DNA of 64,000 bases from Glaciecola petra (GTDB lineage: Bacteria; Pseudomonadota; Gammaproteobacteria; Enterobacterales; Alteromonadaceae): the NCBI RefSeq assembly GCF_031846345.1, contig NZ_JAVRHX010000001.1, positions 1,426,001-1,490,000 on the forward strand. The letters are read 5' to 3'. The notes under the pieces were generated by a model that was not told where the DNA came from, made no database searches, and saw only the letters and a list, made by a program, of their open reading frames with translations. The position numbers and the translations under genes are program-made. Positions 27,998 to 36,375 of this stretch are shown one piece after another. Within the stretch, counting starts at the first letter, position 1. Every line of letters starts with the position of its first letter.

Positions 27998-28921
27998 GTG
28001 GTTTACCGTCCTAAAACAACTCTAGAACAATGGCGCATTTTGCAAGCTGTTGTGGACTATGGTGGATACGCACAAGCGGCCTCTGCGTTAAATAAGAGTC
28101 AATCTTCACTTAATCATGCTGTATCTAAATTACAGAACATGCTAAACGTGCAACTATTAGAAGTTGTCGGTCGTAAAGCAGTGTTAACTCAGGCCGGTGA
28201 AGTTATGTTACGTCGGTCTAGGGATTTAACGCTTAATGTGCAGTCACTTGAACAATTGGCGGTTAATATCAACCAAGATTGGGAGCCTGAAATCATATTA
28301 TGTGTTGATTTGGCCTACCCAAGAGAAGCCCTCTTTCCAGTCTTGGCCGAATTTTTGCCGATGAGTAGAGGGTCCAGAATTAAGATCATAGACACTGTTT
28401 TAACTGGTAGCACTGAAGCTGTGACCAGTCGAGAGGCAGATCTTGTTATTTTAATAGATACCCCACGTGGTTATTTAGGTGAAGCCTTATGCCATATTGA
28501 ATTTGTTCTAGTTTGTCATCCAGATCATGAATTAGCTAGTTTAACCCAACCATTATCGACCAATACTTTGTCTCAATATTTGCAAATTGTTATCAAAGAT
28601 ACGTCTGAGACACCTGATGAAAAAACAGGCTGGTTAAAATCAGAGCATCGCTGGACTGTTAGTCAATTTGACACGGCGATTGATTTACTGCTGCAAAAAG
28701 TCGGTTTTTGTTGGTTGCCTAAACATAAAGTAACTGACTTAATAGCAGATAAAAATTTAGTGCACTTACAGGTAGAAGGAAGCGCCTTTAAACAATTTAC
28801 TGCTTTTTTAGTTTGTCCGTCACCCGAGCAAAAAGGACCGGGCACAGCTTTACTAAGCCAACTTTTTTTACAGCATCGAGAGATTGACCTGCCGTCTTTT
28901 GACTCATCACAAAATAATTAG
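27998..28921 (+). CDS. LysR-family transcriptional regulator
   Basis: This 307-residue regulator has an N-terminal winged HTH (~8-68; AASALNKSQSSLNHAVSKLQ is the recognition region) and a substrate-binding-like C-terminal half. It starts at GTG (27998) behind AAAGGA. It lies divergent from the DedA-like gene and 33 bp before a small DUF3806-like gene on the same strand. LysR proteins usually regulate a divergent neighbour, which would make the DedA-like gene a candidate target; no effector can be inferred. Confidence 0.9.
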   Translation: MVYRPKTTLEQWRILQAVVDYGGYAQAASALNKSQSSLNHAVSKLQNMLNVQLLEVVGRKAVLTQAGEVMLRRSRDLTLNVQSLEQLAVNINQDWEPEIILCVDLAYPREALFPVLAEFLPMSRGSRIKIIDTVLTGSTEAVTSREADLVILIDTPRGYLGEALCHIEFVLVCHPDHELASLTQPLSTNTLSQYLQIVIKDTSETPDEKTGWLKSEHRWTVSQFDTAIDLLLQKVGFCWLPKHKVTDLIADKNLVHLQVEGSAFKQFTAFLVCPSPEQKGPGTALLSQLFLQHREIDLPSFDSSQNN

Positions 28922-28923
28922 AT

Positions 28924-28954
28924 AATTTTTTAAGGTAATTTTTTTAAGGTAATT
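28924..28954 (+). repeat. Tandemly duplicated ribosome-binding segment
   Basis: A unit close to AATTTTTTAAGGT occurs twice head to tail directly before the ATG at 28955, giving two AAGG motifs 14 bp apart. The second is 5 nt from the start codon and is the likely functional site. Confidence 0.75.
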
Positions 28955-29365
28955 ATGGAACAACAAGAATTAAACAAATTAATGATAGACAGTGCAAATG
29001 ATGCGGTAAATCTAGCCAACACTGAATTTAAATTAACATTAGACTATAGCGAAAAAAGCATCTCTGAAATTGACACAATAATTGTCGGATTTTTAGACAA
29101 ATATAAAGCTGTCGCATTGGAAGACAAAGCCATTTTTACTATTTGTAACTTATTTGGCGCTTATTTAGGTCAAACATTTATGACGATTAAACAGGGCCAG
29201 TGGCTTTATGACCAAACAAACGAAAACGCGCCAAGTGTTTTTATGAAGTCAGGTGAACATTCATTTGCTTTCGCTGGCATTTGTTATAAAAAATTAGTAG
29301 AAGACAGCACAATAAGTATTAACGACTATTTCCAACAAGCTATTCTGTCCTCAGCTCAAAAATAA
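28955..29365 (+). CDS. Hypothetical protein, DUF3806-like
   Basis: This 136-residue, soluble, acidic protein has no signal peptide. The pattern of an N-terminal amphipathic helix, then LDYSEKSISEIDTII, a mid-protein NLFGAYLGQTF and a C-terminal conserved helix resembles small DUF3806-type proteins. I cannot name a function. It follows the LysR gene by 33 bp and may be co-transcribed with it. Confidence 0.6.
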   Translation: MEQQELNKLMIDSANDAVNLANTEFKLTLDYSEKSISEIDTIIVGFLDKYKAVALEDKAIFTICNLFGAYLGQTFMTIKQGQWLYDQTNENAPSVFMKSGEHSFAFAGICYKKLVEDSTISINDYFQQAILSSAQK

Positions 29366-29384
29366 GCCGTTAGGTGTTGTATAT

Positions 29385-29876
29385 CTAAGTTTTCACCACA
29401 ATTGTATTCGCGAGTTTATCGTGAATACATTTTTTCTCGTCACCAAAAATAAACAATGCGTTGACAAAAGATATAATCCAACCAACAAAGGGAATATACA
29501 CGACAAAAAAGTAAAACCCATAGCGTGTAAGTAGGCTGTAACCCCTTGCAAGTTTGCCCGTTTGTTCATCGATTATTCTAATATTTAGAGCCTTTTTACC
29601 TATTGTCTGGCCATTTGTGACTAATAGTTTGTAGTTGATAAGCGCAAACACAACAATACCAAGCAAGCCTGACAGCACTTCGGATAAATAACCATCGAAG
29701 TAAATACCACTAGTAAAAATTTCAGAAAACAAGATTATGGGAACAACCAAAAATATCATCACAATGGTATCAATAATAACAGCCCCCAAACGAGTTCCTC
29801 GGTCAGCTTTTTCCATATTAAGTGTTTCATCAATCGTCAAATCCGACTCTGGTGCTTCAAACACATTGTTATCCAT
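29385..29876 (-). CDS. RDD-family membrane protein
   Basis: This 163-residue protein starts with about 25 soluble residues and then DRGTRLGAVIIDT, the arginine/aspartate-containing first helix that defines RDD proteins. A second conserved block, NGQTIGKKALNIRII, follows the second helix. RDD proteins are small transport- or stress-linked membrane proteins; some act as Na+(Li+,K+)/H+ antiporters. It lies 33 bp downstream of a larger unrecognised membrane protein, so the two may form an operon. Confidence 0.85.
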   Translation of the reverse strand: MDNNVFEAPESDLTIDETLNMEKADRGTRLGAVIIDTIVMIFLVVPIILFSEIFTSGIYFDGYLSEVLSGLLGIVVFALINYKLLVTNGQTIGKKALNIRIIDEQTGKLARGYSLLTRYGFYFFVVYIPFVGWIISFVNALFIFGDEKKCIHDKLANTIVVKT

Positions 29877-29909
29877 TGAATTTGCCTTTTATAGTGTTAG
29901 TAAGCAATG

Positions 29910-31121
29910 TTACTTCACGACACAGGTTCGAGTACTAAACCGATAACCCGTTGCTGTCGTGCTATCCTCTATTACCGCCAAAATTTCACTTTCACTAATG
30001 TAAACTACCCTTTCTGTTGGTGTTTTATCGCAATGTGAAAATTGAAAAGCCTCGAAGTTATAAACAAAAGAAGCAATTAACTGATCGAGAAAATGGAGTT
30101 CTTGAGTTTCAGGTACTTCGGTAACTTCTGTCCCTGATGTTTCTGTAGGTTCTTGTGTATCTGCAGGCGCATCATTTGCCGACTCAGATACAGTCGCTAC
30201 CCTTGAATCTTCCACTTCAGAATTCTGAACCGCTTCTTCCTCATCTGGCATGAACTCGATAAAATTATCGTCAATACCACTTTGTAAATCTTCCTTAAGT
30301 TGAAGCAAATCTTCTCGTTCTTTCTCTGTTATTGTTTCATCTTTTAAGCTTTCTTCGATACCAGCGATGCCTGCTTTTGCCAATTGTTTTCCAGCAATAT
30401 TTTTTGGAGTAACATTAAAACTCAAGCCAGAATTATCAGCTAGATTGAGTTGATCACCATACCAACCAACAGCACTTGTCATGGTCATGGTAACCGGAAA
30501 AAGTAGCACCAATCGAATAATAATAAAGGTCTTAGGAAATGCTTCTTTTGGTTTAGCTCTTTTGCCAATAATACGCATGAAAATAAACAAACCGGTTACT
30601 AGCTTTAATATTTGCAGTAAACCAAACATAAAAATAACAGCAACAATACTGACAATCATGAGCCATAGCGGCAGCATTAATAAAGTGGTTAAACCTTGAG
30701 TATGGTAAAGTTGGCTTGGATCAGCACCAATCACCATGTTTACTTTTTGCGATGCCAGTGCCAAAGTAAAATTAGCAATCGCAGCATAGCTCACAAGCAA
30801 TAAAAGCCTACCAAGCATCGACTCCCATACTTTGACAAAAATCGCCCATAACTCACGCGCCATGCCAAAAAAAGCAAGTAAACCAATTAACCATATCAGC
30901 GTGTTTGGTTCAGTTTTTTCTCCATCTACTGTGAAGTATAAAACCAATGCAATTACGTAAATTATCTGGTTAGCGTGCAATCTAGACCATCGTTCGCCCC
31001 ACCCTTTGCGCCATTGCTTTACTTTACCAAAAAGGGTGGTTTTTACATTTATCGATTCTTGATCTTGTAAGTTTTGCTTATTATCTGTTGTTTCCGTCAA
31101 CTCTTTATGTGCTTCAACCAT
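29910..31121 (-). CDS. Unrecognised multi-spanning membrane protein with acidic linker and small C-terminal domain
   Basis: I do not recognise this 403-residue protein. An N-terminal soluble segment of ~48 residues (KVKQWRKGWGERWSRLHANQ is basic) leads to about five membrane segments (~49-220). A charged helical stretch (~245-285), an acidic Ser/Thr/Glu-rich low-complexity linker (~290-340) and a terminal ~55-residue domain with two cysteines (FSHCDK and RTCVVK) follow. The two cysteines could form a disulfide if this end is periplasmic. It precedes the RDD gene on the same strand. Base composition matches its neighbours. Confidence 0.65.
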   Translation of the reverse strand: MVEAHKELTETTDNKQNLQDQESINVKTTLFGKVKQWRKGWGERWSRLHANQIIYVIALVLYFTVDGEKTEPNTLIWLIGLLAFFGMARELWAIFVKVWESMLGRLLLLVSYAAIANFTLALASQKVNMVIGADPSQLYHTQGLTTLLMLPLWLMIVSIVAVIFMFGLLQILKLVTGLFIFMRIIGKRAKPKEAFPKTFIIIRLVLLFPVTMTMTSAVGWYGDQLNLADNSGLSFNVTPKNIAGKQLAKAGIAGIEESLKDETITEKEREDLLQLKEDLQSGIDDNFIEFMPDEEEAVQNSEVEDSRVATVSESANDAPADTQEPTETSGTEVTEVPETQELHFLDQLIASFVYNFEAFQFSHCDKTPTERVVYISESEILAVIEDSTTATGYRFSTRTCVVK

Positions 31122-31171
31122 AAATTGCTTTCCTTAGTCACCCTTTAAGTACCCCATATTAATGCATAAAA

Positions 31172-31639
31172 TCAGGGTCTTGACCAATCATTCGTGAGGT
31201 TTTTGAGATGTTGGCTTCGAATTAAATACACTAACCCTAAGCCGCACATAAAAATAGATACGCCATGGCTCATAGAAAAAGCAAATTGAAGTTGGATAAG
31301 AATGTAGCTTTGGATCAGCAAATCGATTACTAAAGCCAATATCATTGCAGGTTTTAAACATTTAAAAATAGCAAACTTTGTTTCCTTCCAAAGCTTGTTT
31401 CGGTAACTGACTAAATACAAAGCAAATGCTGCTGGTAGCAGCGGAAGTAAAGACAAATAAAAGTGGTAAGGATGTGGATAAAATAAACGTATTAAGGCTT
31501 CACTGTCTTCTCTGAAAGACAATGAAATAATAAGAACAAGAAAACCTCTACAAACAAATAACAAAAATATATAAATAAAGATGGGCGGTTTTAAGCGCCC
31601 AGATTCGTCGTAGTAATTAAGTGGATATTTTAGTGGCAT
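31172..31639 (-). CDS. DUF2919-family membrane protein
   Basis: This 155-residue protein has four hydrophobic segments. The N-terminal YYDESGRLKPPIFIYIFLLFVCRG pattern (tyrosine/aspartate, then RLKPP, then a helix ending in RG) is typical of DUF2919 (YfeZ-type) inner-membrane proteins of unknown function. It lies 5 bp downstream of the secreted methyltransferase-like gene, so they are probably one transcript. Confidence 0.75.
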   Translation of the reverse strand: MPLKYPLNYYDESGRLKPPIFIYIFLLFVCRGFLVLIISLSFREDSEALIRLFYPHPYHFYLSLLPLLPAAFALYLVSYRNKLWKETKFAIFKCLKPAMILALVIDLLIQSYILIQLQFAFSMSHGVSIFMCGLGLVYLIRSQHLKNLTNDWSRP

Positions 31640-31644
31640 AATTT

Positions 31645-32544
31645 TTAATGAGTAATCGTTGCACCTTTCTTTTTAAACAACAAGGTCATTCGGTCTGATT
31701 CACCTATGGCCTGCATTTTTTTCCGCTTTTCTTCATCGTCTCTAGCACCATTGAAGCTTGGAGGTAATCGCCAAACAATGTCACCTTCACCTGGCATGTC
31801 TTTTTCATTGGCGTTGAGCTCTGAACGCATTACTAATTCAAAGCCTGCTGCTTCGAAAGACTTAACGACGTCACTTTCTTTTAAATAACCTCTGCTCCCA
31901 TCAGCCCAATTGTCGGATGCATCTTCGGGTGCACGATGCTGGACAACACCCACCATGCCGTCGGCTTTAAGTAAATTATATGCTGCTTTTAATGCTTGGG
32001 AGAGCGTCCCCGCTTTTTCTTCAAATCGATTTAAGTTATGTAAGGCACGAATAAACAATACTCGATCCAGAGTTCCATTTGCAGCAGCAGGGGTTGAAGC
32101 AAAAGTAAAGCCGCTTGAAGTTATCCCATTATCAGTAAAACCTGCTACTAGTTGAGGAAATTTACTCGTTGCAGCAATTCGTCCTTTGATACTCTCTTCA
32201 TCAAAAAAACCAAACATAGCCCACATATCATCATTGTAGTTTATGCCATGTAGCGCGCCGTCCTTGCCTAAATAATCGGCTAATATTCGACTATACCATC
32301 CTCCGCCGGGCAAAGCTTCAGCTACTTTCATACCAGGTTCAACGTGGAAAAATGAGAGGGTTTGCACAGGCCTTCTATGCACGTCTCTGGCCCGCTGTTC
32401 GGCATCACGTTTCATTACACTTGTCACGAGGGCTTGATTACCATCATGTGCATGTATAAAGGCTGAACTAGCAACTAATAGGCTTGACACTAAAAGGGTG
32501 CTGATATTTTTAATGAGTTTGTTTTGTTTAATATTATTCGACAT
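31645..32544 (-). CDS. Predicted secreted class I SAM-methyltransferase-like protein (COG4798 type)
   Basis: This 299-residue protein has a clear signal peptide (basic start, hydrophobic core, cut near AFIHA-HD at ~33). The rest looks like a Rossmann methyltransferase: the FFHVEPGMKVAEALPGGGWYSRILADYLG region is a variant of motif I, LDRVLFIRALHNL of the motif IV/post-I area, and a late beta-hairpin GFELVMRSEL. Similar proteins are known as predicted exported methyltransferases. SAM is not normally available in the periplasm, so enzymatic activity is uncertain. The partner downstream gene encodes a DUF2919 membrane protein. Confidence 0.8.
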   Translation of the reverse strand: MSNNIKQNKLIKNISTLLVSSLLVASSAFIHAHDGNQALVTSVMKRDAEQRARDVHRRPVQTLSFFHVEPGMKVAEALPGGGWYSRILADYLGKDGALHGINYNDDMWAMFGFFDEESIKGRIAATSKFPQLVAGFTDNGITSSGFTFASTPAAANGTLDRVLFIRALHNLNRFEEKAGTLSQALKAAYNLLKADGMVGVVQHRAPEDASDNWADGSRGYLKESDVVKSFEAAGFELVMRSELNANEKDMPGEGDIVWRLPPSFNGARDDEEKRKKMQAIGESDRMTLLFKKKGATITH

Positions 32545-32622
32545 TGTCTTTCCTTGGTAAAAGGCGAGTGAAGTTTGTTATTATTAACACTGCTGTAAGC
32601 ATAACGCAAAGCATAATTGTTG

Positions 32623-32639
32623 TGTGATCATGCATCACA
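32623..32639. promoter_or_regulatory. Inverted repeat between the methyltransferase-like gene and rimO
   Basis: TGTGAT-CATGC-ATCACA has 6-bp perfect arms and a 5-bp spacer. It resembles a CRP site but with one base too many between the half-sites. It lies about 80 bp upstream of the minus-strand gene and 200 bp upstream of rimO. Confidence 0.3.
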
Positions 32640-32840
32640 TGACACACACGACCTGTAAATTAATCAAATAATTTCATTTAATAAGCATTTATTTTTATGC
32701 AAATACCAGAATTTACGGTACGATCAACAAATACGGCAACCATTGTGGATTTTATAAAATCGAAATTGCTGCAAGTAAATTAATCATTTCATGAGCGGCA
32801 GAAATATGTTGCTTCATCATATCTATTTTGAGATCACTAA

Positions 32841-34259
32841 ATGAGTGTTAACCAGTACAACCCAAAACAATCAACGACCATGGATATCCCGGTTAAAACC
32901 CTTGGTGATAATGCTGGTAATCAATTTACGAAAACCGGTAATGCTAAAATAGGCTTTGTTTCATTAGGCTGCCCGAAAAACCTAGTCGATTCTGAAAGGA
33001 TTTTAACCCAATTGCGCACGGAAGGTTATGACGTTGTGCCAACATATAACAATGCAGAACTTGTTATCGTTAATACTTGCGGATTCATAGATTCTGCTGT
33101 GCAAGAATCTTTAGACACCATTGGTGAAGCTCTCAACGAAAATGGGAAGGTCATTGTTACCGGTTGTTTGGGTGTAAAAGAAGATGAAATTAGAGAGGTC
33201 CACCCCAATGTTTTAGCTATTACTGGACCACATGCATACGAGACAGTAGTAGAACAAGTGCATGAACATTTACCAAAACCAAGTCACAATCCCTTTCTGC
33301 ATTTGGTGCCTGATCATGGCATAAAACTAACACCTCGGCATTTTGCCTATCTAAAAATTTCTGAAGGATGTAATCATCGTTGTACTTTTTGTATTATTCC
33401 TTCCATGCGAGGGGACCTAGTTAGCCGGCCTGTTGGTGAGATATTAGACGAAGCGAAACGTCTTAAAGCAGCGGGCGTAAATGAATTATTAGTGATATCA
33501 CAAGATACCAGTGCTTATGGTGTAGATGTAAAATATCAAACTGGTTTTTGGAATGGCATGCCAGTTAAAACACACATGCAACAACTGTGTGAGAAATTGG
33601 GCGAGATGGATATGTGGGTCCGTTTACACTATGTATATCCCTACCCACATGTAGATGATCTAATTCCTTTGATGGCAGAAGGGAAAATATTGCCTTATTT
33701 GGATATCCCCTTCCAACATGCTAACAAACGCATTTTACGTTTAATGAAGCGCCCAGGCAGTGCTGACCGCACCGTTGAACGAATAAAGAAATGGCGGGAA
33801 TTATGTCCAGATTTAGTGATTCGGTCTACGTTTATCGTTGGCTTTCCGGGTGAGACAGAAGAAGAGTTTATAGAGTTACTCGAATTTCTAGAAGAAGCTC
33901 AACTTGATCGTGTTGGTTGCTTTAAGTACTCGCCAGTCGAAGGAGCAAAGGCAAACCTTTTGACAGACCATGTCAGTGAAGATATTAAAGAAGAACGACT
34001 TCAACGTTTTATGGAAGTACAATCACGTATAAGTGCACAACGTTTGAAAAACCGAATTGGCAATGAATATAATGTCATTATTGATGAAGTAAACAGCGAA
34101 GGCGCTGTGGCGCGCAGTTTTGGTGAAGCACCAGAAATAGACGGATTAATTCATATAAATAATGAACACGAACTTTCTCCTGGAGAACGTGTTTGGGTAG
34201 AAATTATTCATAGTGATGAACATGACTTGTGGGCCGTGTTGTCGCCAGACCAGGATTAG
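32841..34259 (+). CDS. rimO: Ribosomal protein S12 methylthiotransferase
   Basis: RimO is a radical-SAM enzyme that adds a methylthio group to an aspartate of ribosomal protein S12. The UPF0004 domain begins at KIGFVSLGCPKNLVDSE (first cluster Cys44), with further ligands in NTCGFIDSA and VTGCLG. The radical-SAM triad CNHRCTFC follows, and a TRAM domain ends the protein. At 472 residues it is longer than E. coli RimO (441) by an N-terminal extension of ~35 polar residues; the ATG at 32841 has a GAG element 9 nt upstream and the next ATG (codon 14) has none, so I kept the long start. It converges on kdsB. Confidence 0.96.
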   Translation: MSVNQYNPKQSTTMDIPVKTLGDNAGNQFTKTGNAKIGFVSLGCPKNLVDSERILTQLRTEGYDVVPTYNNAELVIVNTCGFIDSAVQESLDTIGEALNENGKVIVTGCLGVKEDEIREVHPNVLAITGPHAYETVVEQVHEHLPKPSHNPFLHLVPDHGIKLTPRHFAYLKISEGCNHRCTFCIIPSMRGDLVSRPVGEILDEAKRLKAAGVNELLVISQDTSAYGVDVKYQTGFWNGMPVKTHMQQLCEKLGEMDMWVRLHYVYPYPHVDDLIPLMAEGKILPYLDIPFQHANKRILRLMKRPGSADRTVERIKKWRELCPDLVIRSTFIVGFPGETEEEFIELLEFLEEAQLDRVGCFKYSPVEGAKANLLTDHVSEDIKEERLQRFMEVQSRISAQRLKNRIGNEYNVIIDEVNSEGAVARSFGEAPEIDGLIHINNEHELSPGERVWVEIIHSDEHDLWAVLSPDQD

Positions 34260-34267
34260 ATTTCGCG

Positions 34268-35008
34268 CTATTTTACATTAAAGCGTTGTAAGTCTTCTGG
34301 AGTATCTACGCCATGAGGTGGTGATTTTGCAGCCACAGCCACATGAATATCATATCCATGATACAACACTCTGAGTTGTTCTAATGACTCAATTGATTCG
34401 TAATGTGAAGCTGTAAGAGCCAAATAGTCGTGAACAAACCCTGCTCTGTATGCATATATGCCAATATGGCGAAAATAAGCATCTGCTTGCATCTTTTGGG
34501 TGTTTTCTAACCAAGACCGGTCAAAAGGAATAGCCGCCCTAGAAAAATAGAGGGCTTTACCATTTTTTGCGAATACCACCTTCACTATATTTTTATTTTC
34601 TAGCTCTGCGCGATGACTAATTGGAAAACAAAGAGTTGCCATAGGGGTCTTCGCTGCTACTAAATTATTGGCCACTTGGCGGATATTTTCTTCGGGAATA
34701 AAGGGCTCATCGCCTTGCACATTAACAATTACTTTATTTTCACTAATCCCTTCTTTTGTCAGCACTTCTGCGATGCGTTCTGTACCCGACTGATGACTCT
34801 CTGCGGTGTAGCAAACATCACCGCCAAAAGCACTAACTACATCTCCTATGCGCTTATCGTCTGTGGCGACTATTACTTTGTCGGCACCTGCGGCATTTGC
34901 TCGCTCATATACATGCTGAATCATAGGTTTTCCATGGATCATGGCCAAGGGCTTACCGGGAAAACGGGTCGACGCAAAACGCGCAGGAATAACCACTATA
35001 AACGACAT
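34268..35008 (-). CDS. kdsB: 3-deoxy-manno-octulosonate cytidylyltransferase
   Basis: KdsB activates Kdo as CMP-Kdo for the LPS inner core. The 246-residue length matches the family (E. coli 248). The N-terminal nucleotide-binding VIPARFASTRFPGKPL, VNVQGDEPFIP and the RAAIPFDR segment are typical. It is the last gene of the comEC-msbA-lpxK-ycaR-kdsB run, 58 bp after ycaR, and converges on rimO with 8 bp between stops. Confidence 0.97.
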   Translation of the reverse strand: MSFIVVIPARFASTRFPGKPLAMIHGKPMIQHVYERANAAGADKVIVATDDKRIGDVVSAFGGDVCYTAESHQSGTERIAEVLTKEGISENKVIVNVQGDEPFIPEENIRQVANNLVAAKTPMATLCFPISHRAELENKNIVKVVFAKNGKALYFSRAAIPFDRSWLENTQKMQADAYFRHIGIYAYRAGFVHDYLALTASHYESIESLEQLRVLYHGYDIHVAVAAKSPPHGVDTPEDLQRFNVK

Positions 35009-35066
35009 TAACTTTCCTTATACTGGATATTTTGACAATACCAATAAATCTAATTATCGACAGTCT

Positions 35067-35273
35067 CTATTTAAGTTCAGCGAGTTCTTCGCTTGTAAGC
35101 TCGCGCGCTTCATTTTCGAGCAAGACAGGTATGTTTTCTTTTATAGCGTAAGCTAGCCTATCAAACTTACAGACTAATTCTTTTTCTTTTTGATCAGGCA
35201 ATATACCTAGGACCAAACTCCCTTTGCAACTAGGACATGCAATAATATCCAATAGTTTTTTATCAAACGCCAT
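35067..35273 (-). CDS. ycaR: Trm112-family small zinc-ribbon-like protein
   Basis: This 68-residue protein starts with a DIIACPSCKGSL block, a CPxC motif, then a later VCKFDRLAYAIKENIPVLL segment. This is the UPF0434/Trm112 pattern. Relatives in E. coli also lie between lpxK and kdsB. The role is unknown; the conserved place in the lipid A/Kdo cluster suggests a supporting function there. Confidence 0.9.
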   Translation of the reverse strand: MAFDKKLLDIIACPSCKGSLVLGILPDQKEKELVCKFDRLAYAIKENIPVLLENEARELTSEELAELK

Positions 35274-35335
35274 ATATTCTCCTATTATCTTTCAATTTTG
35301 CATCGTTTGTAGAATCGTACAACACAATATAACTG

Positions 35336-36367
35336 TTAATTCTTTATTTTCTGCTCGATACTTTTGTAAAAAGCATCGTCAATACTTGCATCTACTCTCA
35401 AGTACCAACAGTCTTTGTGCGCAAAATGTTTGCATTTAATTGCATCTTTTTCTGTCATTAACACGGTGTAATTCTGAGGTATATCAATTTCTGAAAAGTG
35501 ATAATGGTCAGGATAAGACTTAGCTTCTTTGTAAGCAATATTTAGTGCGTCAAGGGTATCAAAAAATCGTTGGGGATCACCAATACCTGCCATTGCAAGT
35601 ATGGCTGAAATAGCGCTTTTGTCAGTAAAACTTGAGAAGTATGACACATCTTTGATTTCGTCATTACACAAGTTAACCCAATGTGTCGCTTTAAGCCGCA
35701 TCTGATATGAAGATATGCTTACATTCTGAAGTAATTTGTCTTGCAAAGCTGCAAACTGTTCATCGTTTGCGTTGAACAATATAGTATCAACCGTACTCAA
35801 ACGCTTAGCGGACTCCCTAAGTGGCCCCATTGGTAATAAACATCCATTCCCTAAGCCTCTTTTGTCAATCACGCAAAGTTCAATGTCTCGACCTAAAGCG
35901 TAATGTTGCAAGCCATCATCGCAAATTATAATGTCAGCGTCGGTATTTAATTCTACATATTTGCAAGCTCTAGCTCGTTTAGGATCTATCAACACTTCAC
36001 ATTTTAGACGATTTTTGAGTAAGGCTGGCTCGTCACCAACCAAACCCGGCGGGCAATTGTGAGTAACAACATGAGGGAAGTCTTTCTGCTGTCCACCGTA
36101 TCCTCTCGACAAAACAACAGGGGTGTAACCTTGGGCTTTAAAATACTCTACTAGGCAAATCACTAAAGGTGTTTTACCGTTGCCACCAACTGAAATATTC
36201 CCAACAATCACAATCGGGATCTTACTTTTGTACTGTTTTTTAATGCCAATTATAAAGGCAAGTCGACGCAAGGCTGACAAAGACCAAAAAATCAAAGTAA
36301 ATGGCAATAACAGCCAAACTAACAGACTATTGTTATACCACCATCGTTGAAGGGTTGTTGCCATCAT
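35336..36367 (-). CDS. lpxK: Tetraacyldisaccharide 4'-kinase
   Basis: LpxK phosphorylates the 4' position of the lipid A precursor at the inner membrane. The 343-residue protein has an N-terminal membrane-anchoring helix (~12-33), the P-loop GNISVGGNGKTP (~56-67), the LSRGYGG block, and DDGLQHY. It lies 8 bp after msbA and 62 bp before ycaR, so it is co-transcribed. An alternative ATG is one codon further in. Confidence 0.97.
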   Translation of the reverse strand: MMATTLQRWWYNNSLLVWLLLPFTLIFWSLSALRRLAFIIGIKKQYKSKIPIVIVGNISVGGNGKTPLVICLVEYFKAQGYTPVVLSRGYGGQQKDFPHVVTHNCPPGLVGDEPALLKNRLKCEVLIDPKRARACKYVELNTDADIIICDDGLQHYALGRDIELCVIDKRGLGNGCLLPMGPLRESAKRLSTVDTILFNANDEQFAALQDKLLQNVSISSYQMRLKATHWVNLCNDEIKDVSYFSSFTDKSAISAILAMAGIGDPQRFFDTLDALNIAYKEAKSYPDHYHFSEIDIPQNYTVLMTEKDAIKCKHFAHKDCWYLRVDASIDDAFYKSIEQKIKN

Positions 36368-36375
36368 ATTAATAC

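Noticed and set aside
32623..32639. TGTGA...TCACA as a CRP site
   Set aside because: The spacer is 7 bp, not the 6 bp required for CRP, so it is listed only as an inverted repeat.
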